Source: Martinezella lusitana (GTDB taxonomy: Bacteria; Pseudomonadota; Alphaproteobacteria; Rhizobiales; Rhizobiaceae). From it: DNA of 64,000 bases. The first letter of the stretch is position 1. The number at the start of each line of letters is the position of its first letter. The notes under the pieces are model-generated. The model made no database searches and was not told where the DNA came from. It saw only the letters and a list, made by a program, of their open reading frames with translations. Shown here in pieces: positions 1-9,139 of this stretch. Position numbers and translations under genes: made by a program. The stretch is taken from the NCBI RefSeq assembly GCF_014207095.1, contig NZ_JACHBG010000006.1, forward strand, positions 248,001-312,000. The letters are read 5' to 3'.

Positions 1-311
1 AACACAGTGGTCGCGCGATCAACGACTGCCACATCCGGCATGGCGTTTTTTATCACGATGATACCGGGGCCGGAGGTGAAGGCTTCGACCCACTCAGCCG
101 TCAGGGCACGGCGTTCGTCTTCGACACCAGCCGCGTGTCGAACCTGGTCGCCCTCATAAATGAGGATATTTTTCCTGATGTCCGCGGCCAAGGGCCAGTC
201 TGTTGACGTGGCGGTTTTCTCGACGAGGGATTTGAAGGTGTCGAGGCTGCCGCAATCGGCAGACAGCCAAACCTTTTGGCTACGGCGACTTGTGAGCGTT
301 TGAGCGTCCAT
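1..311 (-). CDS. Phytanoyl-CoA dioxygenase (PhyH) family protein, N-terminal part
   Basis: The reading frame starts at an ATG with an excellent GGAGGAGATC ribosome-binding site and runs off the left edge, so only about 103 residues are visible. The translated start (MDAQTLTSRRSQKVWL...) and the stretch WVEAFTSGPGIIVIKNAMPD resemble the N-terminus of rhizobial PhyH-family Fe(II)/2-oxoglutarate dioxygenases. The HxD...H iron site that would prove this lies outside the window. It is divergent from the LacI-family regulator across about 107 bp, so the regulator probably controls it. The substrate is unknown and the family call rests on N-terminal resemblance only. Confidence 0.6.
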   Translation of the reverse strand, partial: MDAQTLTSRRSQKVWLSADCGSLDTFKSLVEKTATSTDWPLAADIRKNILIYEGDQVRHAAGVEDERRALTAEWVEAFTSGPGIIVIKNAMPDVAVVDRATTV

Positions 312-418
312 GGTGATCTCCTCCCGAAATGACGTTGGACCTAGGCATTGATCGTAGCCGCGATGCACCCTATGAAAAAGGTACAAGACCCCTCAAAAAC
401 ACCTCAGAAGGAACCTCG

Positions 419-1438
419 ATGAAGTCGCGTTTTCCGCTGAAAGATATCGCGTTGCAGGCCGGCCTTAGCCTCGCAACTGTCGACCGGGTGATGCACGAAC
501 GCGATGGCGTCCGCGCAGTCACCCGGGCGCGCGTCGCAGCGGCAATATCGGAACTGGAACGGCAATACATGCAGTCCGGCCTCGCTGGACAGCGTCTCGT
601 GATTGACGTGGTCATGGACACGCCGCAGCGTTTCTCCACAGCGGTACGCCACGCCTTCGAGGCGGAATTGCCCGGCATGCGGCCCGCCTCGTTCCTTGCG
701 CGATTTCACGCTGCCGAAACCATGAGCGAGCAGGAGCTTCTATCGATCCTGCGTGCGATACGCCGTCGCGGCAGCCACGGTGTCGTTCTGAAAGCGGCCT
801 CTACGCCTGCCATCGCCGAATCTGCTGCCCAGCTCATGGCGGCGAGGATTCCGGTGGTCACCCTGGTGACCGATTTGCCGGAAAATGCGCGTATCGGCTA
901 TGTCGGCATGGACAACCGCGTCGCGGGAGCGACGGCTGCGTATTTGCTCGGGCGCATGGCGGGCGAAAGGCCAGGCAAGGTGCTGGTGACGTTGTCCAGC
1001 AGGCTCTTTGCTGGGGAGGACGAGCGCGAACATGGGTTTCGAGATGTGCTTGCGCAGCGCTTTCCTCATCTTTCGGTTCTAGGAATTTCCGAGGGCTTCG
1101 GTGTCGATCGGGCGACGGAGCGCCTCGTCCACGATGCGCTTGAATGCGAACCGAGCATTCGGGCCGTCTATTCGGCTGGCGGCGGCAACCGCGCGATATT
1201 GAAGGCTTTTGCGGAGGCCCGACGCGATTGCTGCGTCTTTGCCGCCCATGATCTCGATCAGGATAATATCGGACTGCTCGCTGCCGGCAAGATCACCTTC
1301 GTCATCCACCATGATTTGCGCCACGATGCCCGAAGCGCCTGCCAGCTCATGCTCGCTTATCACCGAATGTTGCCGCCCGATTTCCAGGTTGCGCCGTCGA
1401 GGGTCGCCATCGCTACACCATTCGAGCCAACGCTTTGA
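419..1438 (+). CDS. LacI-family transcriptional regulator
   Basis: A 339-residue sugar-responsive repressor. The N-terminus carries a LacI helix-turn-helix (KDIALQAGLSLATVDRVMH, about residues 6-24) followed by a periplasmic-binding-protein-like effector domain (VVTLVTDLP, IGYVGMDNR, VYSAGGGNRAI). I chose the internal ATG before KSRFPLKD, because the 30 upstream residues lack family character and AAGGAACCTCG precedes it. The core is TVDRV rather than the usual TVSRV, a variation seen in rhizobial inositol/ribose-type regulators. It lies divergent from the PhyH-family gene, its likely target. The effector cannot be named. Confidence 0.9.
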   Translation: MKSRFPLKDIALQAGLSLATVDRVMHERDGVRAVTRARVAAAISELERQYMQSGLAGQRLVIDVVMDTPQRFSTAVRHAFEAELPGMRPASFLARFHAAETMSEQELLSILRAIRRRGSHGVVLKAASTPAIAESAAQLMAARIPVVTLVTDLPENARIGYVGMDNRVAGATAAYLLGRMAGERPGKVLVTLSSRLFAGEDEREHGFRDVLAQRFPHLSVLGISEGFGVDRATERLVHDALECEPSIRAVYSAGGGNRAILKAFAEARRDCCVFAAHDLDQDNIGLLAAGKITFVIHHDLRHDARSACQLMLAYHRMLPPDFQVAPSRVAIATPFEPTL

Positions 1439-1594
1439 TCGGCGATCTCAGTGCGCCTTCGGCAACTAATAGGAGATTTCCGGCGATGACATCATGCCTG
1501 CATCAGGATAGGTTTTTCACGCTCTCGACCGGTGGCTTCGCGCTCAAATGCCCGGATCGGCCGGCGATCGCAATTTGAGAAAGGAATTGCTCCG

Positions 1595-1900
1595 ATGGTT
1601 CGTTCGAAACTTTTTGCCGCTAGTGCCCTGGCGCTGGCTCTCGTTATGTTGATGGTCAGCCAAGGTGAAGCACAGCAGGCAAAGCCTAAGGCCGCACCGG
1701 GAATATGCCGCGGGGATGCCGCCAAGGCGCTCATAGGCAAGAAGCGTGTGACGGATGGCGCGGCGCGGCGGCTAACAGGCGCATCGATCGTGCGCCAGAT
1801 CAACCCGGGACAAGGCGTGACGATGGATTATCGACAGGAGCGTGTGACCATCGAAACCAATCCAAAAACTCGTAGGATTATCCGAGCCTATTGCGGATAG
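1595..1900 (+). CDS. Peptidase inhibitor I78-family secreted protein
   Basis: A 101-residue small exported protein. The N-terminal Sec signal (MVRSKLFAASALALALVMLM...GEAQQA) ends near residue 27. The mature part has the I78 pattern: a Cys (GICRGDAA), an Ala-Arg-x-x-Thr-Gly-Ala segment, VRQINPGQGVTMDYRQERV and a C-terminal YCG, with two cysteines placed as in the family. I78 proteins are small serine-protease inhibitors related to the fungal elastase inhibitor AFLEI. The ATG is preceded by GAAAGGAATTG. It appears monocistronic. Inhibitory activity is inferred from family membership. Confidence 0.75.
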   Translation: MVRSKLFAASALALALVMLMVSQGEAQQAKPKAAPGICRGDAAKALIGKKRVTDGAARRLTGASIVRQINPGQGVTMDYRQERVTIETNPKTRRIIRAYCG

Positions 1901-2031
1901 CTGATCCAAAGGCCTTGCTTGCCGGCGCGTCCCGCCCAGAGAGAGTAGCCTGCATCTTTCGATGGTGGACGGGGCGGAATAAGCCTTGTCGCCCAATGGA
2001 AGGCAGCTATTAGCCCGACAGATGACGCGAG

Positions 2032-2454
2032 CTAGGTGTCATTAGCCGATTGCTTGTTTTGCCCATTGCGCTCGACCTGGGTCGCCGGTACCACGATGCC
2101 CGAATATAGCGTCGGGTTGTCTGCCCTGTCTCGAAAGGCTCTGCCGAAAGCTGCCACCCAGTGATAGACCCCATTCTTGTCACGAACGCGGTATGTGGAT
2201 TGCTGGGGCGTTTCAGCGACAATTGTGTTATGAATAACCTTCGCCAGCGGCGGGCGATCCTCAGGATGAACGCGATCGAGATACGCCTCTATGGGCAATC
2301 CGTGAGCGCTTTCCGCAGGGTCAAGGCCGAACAGGCTAGCCAACGCGGCATCGGCAAAGACCAGGTTCTTTTCTATATCCCACGTATATATTCCAGCCTC
2401 TGGCGCGGCTGCTTCCGATATATCCGCCATGAAAAGCGGCTGCGATTGCTTCAA
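2032..2454 (-). CDS. Single PAS-domain protein
   Basis: About 140 residues forming a PAS fold: GIYTWDIEKNLVFADAALASLFGLDP, then the PAC-like part VHPEDRPPL...TYRVRDKNGVYHWVAAFGRAFRD. No kinase, GGDEF, EAL or DNA-binding output domain follows, so it is a stand-alone sensor or a fragment of a former histidine kinase. I used the TTG after a GGGGGGAC ribosome-binding sequence; an ATG eight codons in (position 2430) is the alternative. Cofactor and partner are unknown. The small frame at 2520-2768 lies upstream on the same strand. Confidence 0.7.
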   Translation of the reverse strand: MKQSQPLFMADISEAAAPEAGIYTWDIEKNLVFADAALASLFGLDPAESAHGLPIEAYLDRVHPEDRPPLAKVIHNTIVAETPQQSTYRVRDKNGVYHWVAAFGRAFRDRADNPTLYSGIVVPATQVERNGQNKQSANDT

Positions 2455-2519
2455 CTAACGTCCCCCCACTGACGTGAATCATCAATAGCTTAGTATCGTT
2501 ATAGGTCTGGTCAAGCGGG

Positions 2520-2768
2520 TCAGAAGCTCGCGCGTTCGAAAATCGCTTGTAATTGCTCAAGTGCTGTCACAACGCCGGAGCTGACCGCCGCCAAGTCCAT
2601 GACACGTCTGTTCGGCGAGGTTCTTGGGACCGTTGACCACAAATTGATGAGATGGCGGTGCAACGTCGTTATCGGAGGCTGCTGCAATGCAAAGTCGGGC
2701 GGTACCTCGATGCCTCCCTCAAATCGTGCCAATATAGCGAGAGCTGAAAGATCATGAAGCATTGCCAT
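2520..2768 (-). CDS. Small hypothetical protein
   Basis: An 82-residue frame on the same strand as the PAS gene and 66 bp upstream of it. It is rich in Leu and Ala, contains one Trp and no Cys, and has no signal peptide, membrane span or motif I recognise. The composition is protein-like and nothing competes on the other strand, but there is no clear ribosome-binding site. It could encode a helical partner of the PAS protein or be non-coding. Confidence 0.35.
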   Translation of the reverse strand: MAMLHDLSALAILARFEGGIEVPPDFALQQPPITTLHRHLINLWSTVPRTSPNRRVMDLAAVSSGVVTALEQLQAIFERASF

Positions 2769-3019
2769 CTCGCGAAGCTGTGTCTGTTGGGATATGGGCG
2801 TTGTTATACTTCCACACTAAACATTATGATTGTATTTTGAAAGCATAAATACACCCATAGGATGCCGCCGTGATTTTTCTGGAGACGTTGGTTCGCAGCG
2901 CCATCGTTGATACGGTGCGCCTCCGGCCGCAACGGTGTCACGGCTCGCAGCAGGATCTAAGCGGGAAGATCCCCAGGTTGCCGTAAGGAACGGATTTCAC
3001 GACTCACCCGGGAAGCGTA

Positions 3020-4099
3020 TTATGAGCCAGTTTTAGCGCTGTCAGCTATGCCGGATTGCTGTCGCTGGCCGTTCGCATCAAAAATGTGAAGGGCATCGGC
3101 GTTAGCACCGATCTTCACCATATCGCCTATTTCATTGCGCGCCCTTCCCGAGACGCGGAAAACAAGATCTGCCCCATTCGCCAACTTGCCGTGCAACAAG
3201 CTTTCCGCGCCGACCAGTTCGATACCGTCAATCTGCACTGTGGCCTCAAAGTCGAAGTGCTTGCCTTCCGGGAAAACCGGCGCCAGATCTTCCGGCCTCA
3301 CGCCAAGCGTAAAATTGCCCTGCGGCGAGACATGGGCGGCGAGGGACCAGCTGGCGGCTGCCGACATGCTTGGCAGCAAGTTCATCGAGGGCGAGCCGAT
3401 GAAGGTTGCTACGAAGGTGGTTGCCGGCTTTTCGTAGAGTTCGATCGGCGTACCCACCTGTTCGATGCGGCCGGCATTGACGACGACGAGCCGGTCGGCA
3501 AGCGTCATCGCCTCCATTTGGTCGTGTGTTACGTAGACGCTCGTCGTGCCGAGCGCACGCTGCAGGCGCTTGATCTCGATGCGCATCTGGCCGCGAAGCT
3601 TTGCATCGAGGTTCGAGAGCGGTTCGTCGAACAGGAAGGCGGCTGGCTCACGCACGATTGCCCGGCCCATCGCGACGCGTTGCCGCTGGCCGCCGGAAAG
3701 CTGGCGCGGCTTGCGGTCGAGATACTGCTCGATCTCCAGCGTTTTTGCAGCAGAGGCCATGCGACGGTCGATTTCTGCTGCAGGCGTATTGCGGTTCTTG
3801 AGGCCGTAGGAAAGGTTTTGCCGCACCGTCATATGCGGATAGAGCGCATAGTTCTGGAAGACCATGGCAATGTCACGCTCGGCCGGCTCCACATCGTTGA
3901 CCCTGCGCGAGCCGATCTGAATGTCGCCGCCGGTAATGCCTTCAAGGCCGGCTATCATGCGCAGCAGCGTGGACTTGCCGCAGCCCGAGGGGCCGACGAG
4001 CACGACGAACTCGCCATCCTTGATGTCGAGCGAAACGCCCTTGATCGCCTCCACCGTGCCATAGGACTTGCGGACGTTGTTGAGGGTGATCTCAGCCAT
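3020..4099 (-). CDS. ugpC: sn-Glycerol-3-phosphate ABC transporter ATP-binding protein UgpC
   Basis: A 359-residue CUT1-type ATPase that powers the importer encoded just upstream. Visible motifs are Walker [11 protein letters not shown]-loop ([11 protein letters not shown]), signature LSGGQRQRV, Walker [12 protein letters not shown] and H-loop VTHDQ, followed by a C-terminal TOBE/MalK-like regulatory domain ([21 protein letters not shown]). I used the ATG before [13 protein letters not shown]; it overlaps the ugpE stop by one base, which indicates translational coupling. It is last in the order B-A-E-C. MalK-like ATPases are hard to tell apart, so the name comes from context. Confidence 0.85.
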   Translation of the reverse strand: MAEITLNNVRKSYGTVEAIKGVSLDIKDGEFVVLVGPSGCGKSTLLRMIAGLEGITGGDIQIGSRRVNDVEPAERDIAMVFQNYALYPHMTVRQNLSYGLKNRNTPAAEIDRRMASAAKTLEIEQYLDRKPRQLSGGQRQRVAMGRAIVREPAAFLFDEPLSNLDAKLRGQMRIEIKRLQRALGTTSVYVTHDQMEAMTLADRLVVVNAGRIEQVGTPIELYEKPATTFVATFIGSPSMNLLPSMSAAASWSLAAHVSPQGNFTLGVRPEDLAPVFPEGKHFDFEATVQIDGIELVGAESLLHGKLANGADLVFRVSGRARNEIGDMVKIGANADALHIFDANGQRQQSGIADSAKTGS

Positions 4100-4947
4100 T
4101 ACTTTTCGGTCTCCACAAGGCCTTTGACGAACCAGCGCTGCATCAGCAGCACGACGAGAATGGGGGGGATGATCGCGAGGATCGCAGTCACCATGACATA
4201 GTTCCAAGGGGTCGATGCATCGGTGAAGTCCACCATGCGTCGAAGGCCGATGACGATCGTGTCCATCTTCGCATCATTGGTGACGAGCAGCGGCCAGAGA
4301 TACTGGGTCCAGCCGTAGATGAAGAGGATGACGAAGAGTGCGGCAATATTCGTCGCCGAGAGCGGCAGCAGGATATCGCGCATGAAGCGGAAGGGGCCGG
4401 CATTGTCGATGCGCGCCGCTTCTACGAGTTCGCCGGGGATCGTCAGGAAGAATTGCCGGAAGAGGAAAGTCGCCGTGGCCGACGCCATGAGCGGCAGCGT
4501 TAGACCAGCGTAAGTGTCGATCAAGCCAAGATCGACGACGACCTTGTAGGTCGGCAGGATGCGCACTTCGACCGGCAGCATGAGCGTTATGAAGATCATC
4601 CAGAAGAACACCATCCGCAAGGGGAAGCGGAAGAAGACGATCGCAAAGGCGGAGAGGAAGGAAATGACGATCTTGCCGATGGCGATCGCAAGCGCGACCA
4701 CGGTCGAGTTGAACAGCAGCCGCTCCAGACTGACGCCGACGACACGTTCCACGCCACCGCCCATCGCCTCGGCGTAGTTGTCGAGGAAGTGCCCTCCGGG
4801 AGCAAGCGACATTGGCGGCCGGATGATGTCCGGGGAACTGTGGGTCGAGGCAATGAATGTATAATAGATGGGAAGTGCGACGATCAGGATGCCGATAATG
4901 AGCATCAAATGGCTGATCAGGCTTGAGATGGGACGGTTCTCGATCAT
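4099..4947 (-). CDS. ugpE: sn-Glycerol-3-phosphate ABC transporter permease UgpE
   Basis: A 282-residue inner-membrane subunit of the Ugp importer. It has about six transmembrane helices (first around [19 protein letters not shown]) and the EAA loop [24 protein letters not shown], which docks on the ATPase. N-terminus and length match MalG/UgpE proteins. It starts seven bases after the ugpA stop and overlaps ugpC by one base, so the four genes form a tight operon. Confidence 0.87.
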   Translation of the reverse strand: MIENRPISSLISHLMLIIGILIVALPIYYTFIASTHSSPDIIRPPMSLAPGGHFLDNYAEAMGGGVERVVGVSLERLLFNSTVVALAIAIGKIVISFLSAFAIVFFRFPLRMVFFWMIFITLMLPVEVRILPTYKVVVDLGLIDTYAGLTLPLMASATATFLFRQFFLTIPGELVEAARIDNAGPFRFMRDILLPLSATNIAALFVILFIYGWTQYLWPLLVTNDAKMDTIVIGLRRMVDFTDASTPWNYVMVTAILAIIPPILVVLLMQRWFVKGLVETEK

Positions 4948-4954
4948 GGGCGCC

Positions 4955-5836
4955 TCACGAGTAGTGCACCCGCTTCTCGACGAAGCGGAATTGGAAAGCA
5001 GTCAGCGCAATGACGATGATCATCAGGATCACGGATTGCGCGGCTGAACTGCCGAGGTCGAGATTGACGAAGCCGTCGTTGTAAACCTTATAGACCAAGG
5101 TCTCCGTGGCCTTGGCCGGCCCGCCGCCCGTGACGGCATGGATGATGCCGAAGGTGTCGAAGAAGGCGTAGACGGTGTTGACGACGAGAAGAAAGAAAGT
5201 CGTCGGCGCCAGTAACGGAAACACGATGGTCCAGAAGCGCTTGGCGCCGCGAGCGCCATCAATGGCCGCGGCCTCGATCAGCGACTTCGGGATCGCCTGC
5301 AGGCCGGCAACAAAGAACAGGAAGTTGTAACTGATCTGCTTCCAGGCGGCAGCGACGATGACCAGCATCATCGCCTGATTGCCGTTCAGCAGCGGATCCC
5401 ACATGAAGCCGTTGCGACGCAGAATGTAGGCAAACGTTCCCATCGCGGGATTGAACATGAAGAGCCACAGCATACCGGCAATAGCCGGAGCGACCGCATA
5501 GGGCCAGATCAGCAATGCGCGATAGATGTTGCGTCCCCGCACAACGCGCTCGGCGGCAGTGGCAAGCAGGAGAGCTACGGCCATCGACAACAGTGCGGTC
5601 GCGACGCTGAAGATGACGGTGACTTTCAGCGAATGCACGTAATCCGGATTGGAAAGAATGGTACGGAAGTTGGCAAGACCGACGAAGCCGGACTTCAAGC
5701 CGAACGGATCCTCGCGCAAAACGGATTGATATAGCGCCTGGCTTGCCGGCCAGAAAAAGAAGAGAACGGTCAGGATGATCTGCGGCGCAAGCAGCAGATA
5801 CGGCAAGACCTTGTTGGGAAAGACGACAGGCTGCAT
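4955..5836 (-). CDS. ugpA: sn-Glycerol-3-phosphate ABC transporter permease UgpA
   Basis: A 293-residue MalF/UgpA-type permease. The start [19 protein letters not shown] has a GGAAGGGAGC ribosome-binding site. The EAA loop is [15 protein letters not shown], and about six membrane helices are visible. I rejected the longer upstream frame because it would run through an intercistronic hairpin. It lies 64 bp downstream of ugpB and forms the translocation pore with UgpE. Confidence 0.87.
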   Translation of the reverse strand: MQPVVFPNKVLPYLLLAPQIILTVLFFFWPASQALYQSVLREDPFGLKSGFVGLANFRTILSNPDYVHSLKVTVIFSVATALLSMAVALLLATAAERVVRGRNIYRALLIWPYAVAPAIAGMLWLFMFNPAMGTFAYILRRNGFMWDPLLNGNQAMMLVIVAAAWKQISYNFLFFVAGLQAIPKSLIEAAAIDGARGAKRFWTIVFPLLAPTTFFLLVVNTVYAFFDTFGIIHAVTGGGPAKATETLVYKVYNDGFVNLDLGSSAAQSVILMIIVIALTAFQFRFVEKRVHYS

Positions 5837-5859
5837 AGCGCTCCCTTCCGCAAAAGACG

Positions 5860-5886
5860 GTCCCGCACCACAGCGCGGCGCGGGAC
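5860..5886 (-). promoter_or_regulatory. Intercistronic hairpin between ugpB and ugpA
   Basis: GTCCCGC (5860-5866) pairs with GCGGGAC (5880-5886). It sits in the short gap after the binding-protein gene and lacks a U-tract. Such hairpins often protect binding-protein mRNA and lower permease expression; that role is inferred. Confidence 0.5.
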
Positions 5887-5900
5887 GATGGTTCGAAGGA

Positions 5901-7205
5901 TCAGTTGCCTGTGGCGGCAGCGATGGCCGCATTCGCCTTTTGAACGCCCTCGGTCAGCGCAGCTTTCGCATCCTTCTGGCCGGCGAGCATGGCTTCGAAT
6001 TGCTCGTTGAGAATGTCGCGGACCTGCGGCAGGTTGACGAGGCGGACGCCCTTGGAATTTTCCGTCGGAGCCTTGCCCATCATCTGCTTGATCGGCGTCT
6101 CGCGGCCAGGGTTCTTGTCATAGAAGCCCGACTTCTTGGTTGCCTCGTAAGCGGCCACCGTCACAGGCAGGTAGCCGGAGACCTCGTGCAGGCGCACCTG
6201 GACGTCCGTCTTGGAGAGGAAGTTGAAGAATTCGGCGACGCCCTTGTATTCCGCATCGCTCTTGCCTGCGAATACCCAAAGGCTTGCACCGCCGGGGATG
6301 GTGTTCTGCGGACCATGGCCTTCATAATAGGGCAACTGGCCGACGCCGTAGTGGATGCCGGACTTGACGATATCGCCGAGACCGCCGGAGGATTCAGTCA
6401 AGATCGCGCACTCGCCTGACGTGAAGAACTGCTTGGCCTCAGAGGTGCGGCCACCGTAGCGGAAGGTTCCGTCCTTGCTCAGGTCGGCGATCGCCTGAAA
6501 ATGATCGACAAAAATGGGCGCATCGATCTTCAGTTGAACGTCAAGGCCGGCAAGGCCGTTTTCCTTCGTGCCGTAGGAAACATTGTTCCAGGCCGCAAAA
6601 TTCTCCGTCTGGATCCAGGTCAGCCAGGTTGAGGTGAAGCCGCAGCTTGCAGCGCCGCTGGTCTTGATTTTCTTGGCGGCAGCAAAGACTTCCGGCCAGG
6701 TTGTCGGCGGCTTTTCGGCGTCGAGCCCTGCCTTGGCGAAGATGTCCTTATTATAGAACAGAACAGGGGACGAGGAATTGAAGGGGAAGGACAGCATCGT
6801 CCCGTCCGGCTTGGAATAATAAGACACGATGCCCGGCAGGTACTGGCTCTTGTCGAACTTGTAGCCGCCCTTCTGCAACACGTCCGCTACCGGCACGACG
6901 GCGCCTTCTGCACCCAGCATCACACCGCTTCCTGCATCGAACACCTGCAGAATGGCTGGTGCCTTTTTCGCGCGAAAGGCGGCGATGCCGGCGTTCAGCG
7001 TTTCGCCATAAGTGCCCTTGAAGACGGGAACGACCTTATAGTCGCTCTGACTCTGATTGAACTCCTTGGCGAGTTGTTCGACGACCTCGTTGTTGGCGCC
7101 GGTCATCGCATGCCACCATGCAAGCTCCGTAGCCGCAAGGGCGCCGGATGCGTGACAAAGCAAAAGCGCAGATGTGGCAGCAAGGGTCCGATTGAAGCGT
7201 GCCAT
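5901..7205 (-). CDS. ugpB: sn-Glycerol-3-phosphate ABC transporter substrate-binding protein UgpB
   Basis: A 434-residue periplasmic binding protein of the CUT1/UgpB family. A Sec signal ([25 protein letters not shown]) is cleaved near residue 25. The mature start [25 protein letters not shown] and the segments [27 protein letters not shown] and [11 protein letters not shown] are typical of UgpB. It would bind glycerol-3-phosphate or glycerophosphodiesters in the periplasm and deliver them to UgpAE. It is first in the operon. No convincing PhoB box is visible upstream; an inverted repeat at 7324-7377 may be the control site. Confidence 0.88.
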   Translation of the reverse strand: MARFNRTLAATSALLLCHASGALAATELAWWHAMTGANNEVVEQLAKEFNQSQSDYKVVPVFKGTYGETLNAGIAAFRAKKAPAILQVFDAGSGVMLGAEGAVVPVADVLQKGGYKFDKSQYLPGIVSYYSKPDGTMLSFPFNSSSPVLFYNKDIFAKAGLDAEKPPTTWPEVFAAAKKIKTSGAASCGFTSTWLTWIQTENFAAWNNVSYGTKENGLAGLDVQLKIDAPIFVDHFQAIADLSKDGTFRYGGRTSEAKQFFTSGECAILTESSGGLGDIVKSGIHYGVGQLPYYEGHGPQNTIPGGASLWVFAGKSDAEYKGVAEFFNFLSKTDVQVRLHEVSGYLPVTVAAYEATKKSGFYDKNPGRETPIKQMMGKAPTENSKGVRLVNLPQVRDILNEQFEAMLAGQKDAKAALTEGVQKANAAIAAATGN

Positions 7206-7598
7206 GATGTTCCTCCGACTTTAAAACGATATTCGCTTGCGCTCATCCTCCCCAGATCGAGCGCACGGGCTTTCGTCGCGAAAGCAAGTGAATTTAAAAC
7301 GAACTTAAATGAATGCGCAAGAGAAAATGGAACATATGAACCGAATAGTTTTGAATGCGGAATTTATGTTCCATTTTGTGAGTTTGATTCAATGTTTATT
7401 CCATTGTCCTAAACCGCCCACGTCAAACCGAACAAATGCTGGTTTCGGCTCTCCCGCTGCTGATTTCTGTGGTCTTCTTTCGATGCATTGAATTTTCCAG
7501 GCAACTCGGGTTTGCCGTATCCATGTTCATCGATATATCGGCGTGGATATATCGATCCCTTTGCAACGGGCGACGATGCATCGGGAGAGAAGTTTGGA
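7206..7598. other. Divergent intergenic region between ugpB and the arginase-like gene
   Basis: This is 393 bp without a convincing gene. The 7290-7410 part is AT-rich and holds the inverted repeat at 7324-7377. The frames crossing it lack ribosome-binding sites and protein-like composition. Both flanking promoters must lie here. Confidence 0.6.
7324..7377. promoter_or_regulatory. 13-bp inverted repeat upstream of ugpB
   Basis: AAAATGGAACATA (7324-7336) and its exact reverse complement TATGTTCCATTTT (7365-7377) flank 28 bp. A related TTCCATTG element follows at 7399-7406. The TTCCAT cores lie 42 bp and 30 bp apart, close to whole helical turns. The block lies about 120-200 bp upstream of the ugpB start and is AT-rich compared with its surroundings. 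This suggests cooperative binding by a regulator of ugp, or of the divergent arginase-like gene. Confidence 0.55.
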
Positions 7599-8444
7599 AT
7601 GAAGGATTTTTTCGTCAGCAAGGAGCAGATTGTGGCCTTCGAACTCGTTGTTTCCCAGGGACGCATCGCCGATCGCAGTGGCGGCGCTATCCCCGGTGCA
7701 GCATTGACTGCGGCAGCCATTCGGGATGTCACGGGATTGACACCGGTCATTGTCGGGACGGCGTCGGCGCCGAAGATTGACGACTGGTCGTCCAGTCTTC
7801 CCAAGGCAAAGGAAACGTTGCAGGCGCTGCAGAGAACCGTTTCCGATATTCTCAATCGCGGCGACAGACCGCTGGTCGTTGCTAATACCTGCTCAGCGAG
7901 CCTGGCCACTCTTCCGATCGTTGCGAAACGAAATCCGAATGCGGTAATCCTGTGGATCGACGCCCGCGGGGACTTCAATACGCCGCAGACGACGGAAAGC
8001 GGCTATCTCGGCGGCATGGTGCTTGCCGCGGCTTGCGGACGCTGGGATAGCGGCCTCGGGAGTGGCGTTGAGCCGACGAACGTGATGGTCGTCGGGGCTC
8101 GGGACATCGATCCCGCGGAGGAAGAGTTGCTGCGACAGTCGGGTGTACGGGTAGTTCCGCCGGCAGACGTCAGTCCGCAGAAGATCCTGCCCATGATCGG
8201 CGATGCCCCGGTTTGGATCCACGTCGACTGGGATGTGCTGGAGCCGGGCTACGTGCCGGCAGCCTATGCGATAGGCGGCGGTCTTACCCCCGATACGCTG
8301 CGTGCCATTTTCGAGCTTATTCCAAACCATCAGATTGCGGGAATAGAACTCGCCGAATTCGAGTCTTCGGGCGATCCCGTCAAGGACGCGGCATCGCTGG
8401 ATCATCTCATTCATGCGGTTTCACCGCTATTGCCGGCCAAATAG
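7599..8444 (+). CDS. Arginase/ureohydrolase-fold protein with altered metal ligands
   Basis: A 281-residue protein of the arginase/agmatinase/formimidoylglutamase fold. The start at ATG 7599 follows GGGAGAGAAG. Family landmarks are ILWIDARGDFN, which corresponds to DAHxDxN, and IHVDWDVLEPGYVP, which corresponds to SFDVDALDP. Two metal-binding His positions are changed: the His of GGDHS appears as Cys98 in ANTCSAS, and the His of DAHxD is Arg123. Asp121, Asp125, Asp210 and Asp212 remain. A normal binuclear Mn site is therefore doubtful, and the protein may act on another substrate or not be a hydrolase. It is divergent from ugpB and appears to stand alone. Confidence 0.75.
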   Translation: MKDFFVSKEQIVAFELVVSQGRIADRSGGAIPGAALTAAAIRDVTGLTPVIVGTASAPKIDDWSSSLPKAKETLQALQRTVSDILNRGDRPLVVANTCSASLATLPIVAKRNPNAVILWIDARGDFNTPQTTESGYLGGMVLAAACGRWDSGLGSGVEPTNVMVVGARDIDPAEEELLRQSGVRVVPPADVSPQKILPMIGDAPVWIHVDWDVLEPGYVPAAYAIGGGLTPDTLRAIFELIPNHQIAGIELAEFESSGDPVKDAASLDHLIHAVSPLLPAK

Positions 8445-8599
8445 AGCGACATCAGACCTCGTCGCTTTGGATTGTCCGCGAACTCAACCGAACCGGTCGA
8501 TCATTGGCCCGCAATCGACGAAGCAAGGCATACGGTTTCTTTCGCACTATGGCTGTGGTTCCTTCATCCGAATGTTGCCACGACTTGGTGGCGAGGCGC

Positions 8600-9052
8600 C
8601 TATTTACCGTATAGTTTCGGCCAGTCTCTGGCGCGCAAGGCGGCTTCGATCTTGCTGCGTTGATCGATTTTCACATAGAGCAACTCGACATTTGAGTGGT
8701 CGCGTATGACCAAATGCCTGTTGATGATGCCGACCGCGTTCACCTGAGCGCGGGCAAAGCGGTGGCGCTTGCCGCCCCTGTGCACCAGGAGTTCCGAGCT
8801 TGAAATAATGATGATAGGCTCGTCGTGGATGATCAACACGCCGCTCAGGACACCAAGGACGGCACCGATCGCAGCGACACCCCATCTGGTCAGCATCTGC
8901 TCGCCCGTGATCAGCAGTTTGAGAGGGCCGTCCCACGGAACCCAAGGCAAATTCGCGAGCGCCCAAACGGCGCTCTTCGGCAATAAGAACAGCAGAATTG
9001 CGCCAGCAACAGCCGCTACCATGATCACGACGGTCTGGTCGATCTGTTTCAT
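8600..9052 (-). CDS. Two-helix membrane protein with cytosolic beta-rich domain (YqeB-like)
   Basis: A 150-residue protein with two transmembrane segments (VVIMVAAVAGAILLFLLP, about residues 8-25, and WGVAAIGAVLGVLSGVLII, about 57-75). A soluble half follows, rich in short beta strands (EPIIIISSSELLVHRG, VNAVGIINRHLVIRD). This resembles PH-like membrane proteins such as YqeB; that comparison is from memory and weak. It is probably monocistronic and converges with the arginase-like gene. Function unknown. Confidence 0.7.
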   Translation of the reverse strand: MKQIDQTVVIMVAAVAGAILLFLLPKSAVWALANLPWVPWDGPLKLLITGEQMLTRWGVAAIGAVLGVLSGVLIIHDEPIIIISSSELLVHRGGKRHRFARAQVNAVGIINRHLVIRDHSNVELLYVKIDQRSKIEAALRARDWPKLYGK

Positions 9053-9139
9053 CTCTATTACGATTGGCTCGTCGCCTAATGCCGCCGGATGTAAAATCTC
9101 ATTGCCTTCTGAAGTCTGGATGTCGTGATATCGATCGGC

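Noticed and set aside
3056..4201. 381-residue plus-strand frame opposite ugpC
   Set aside because: It is the antisense shadow of the clear UgpC ATPase, has no ribosome-binding site and no family pattern.
7206..7420. Classical Pho box upstream of ugpB
   Set aside because: I could not find CTGTCAT-type direct repeats with 11-bp periodicity.
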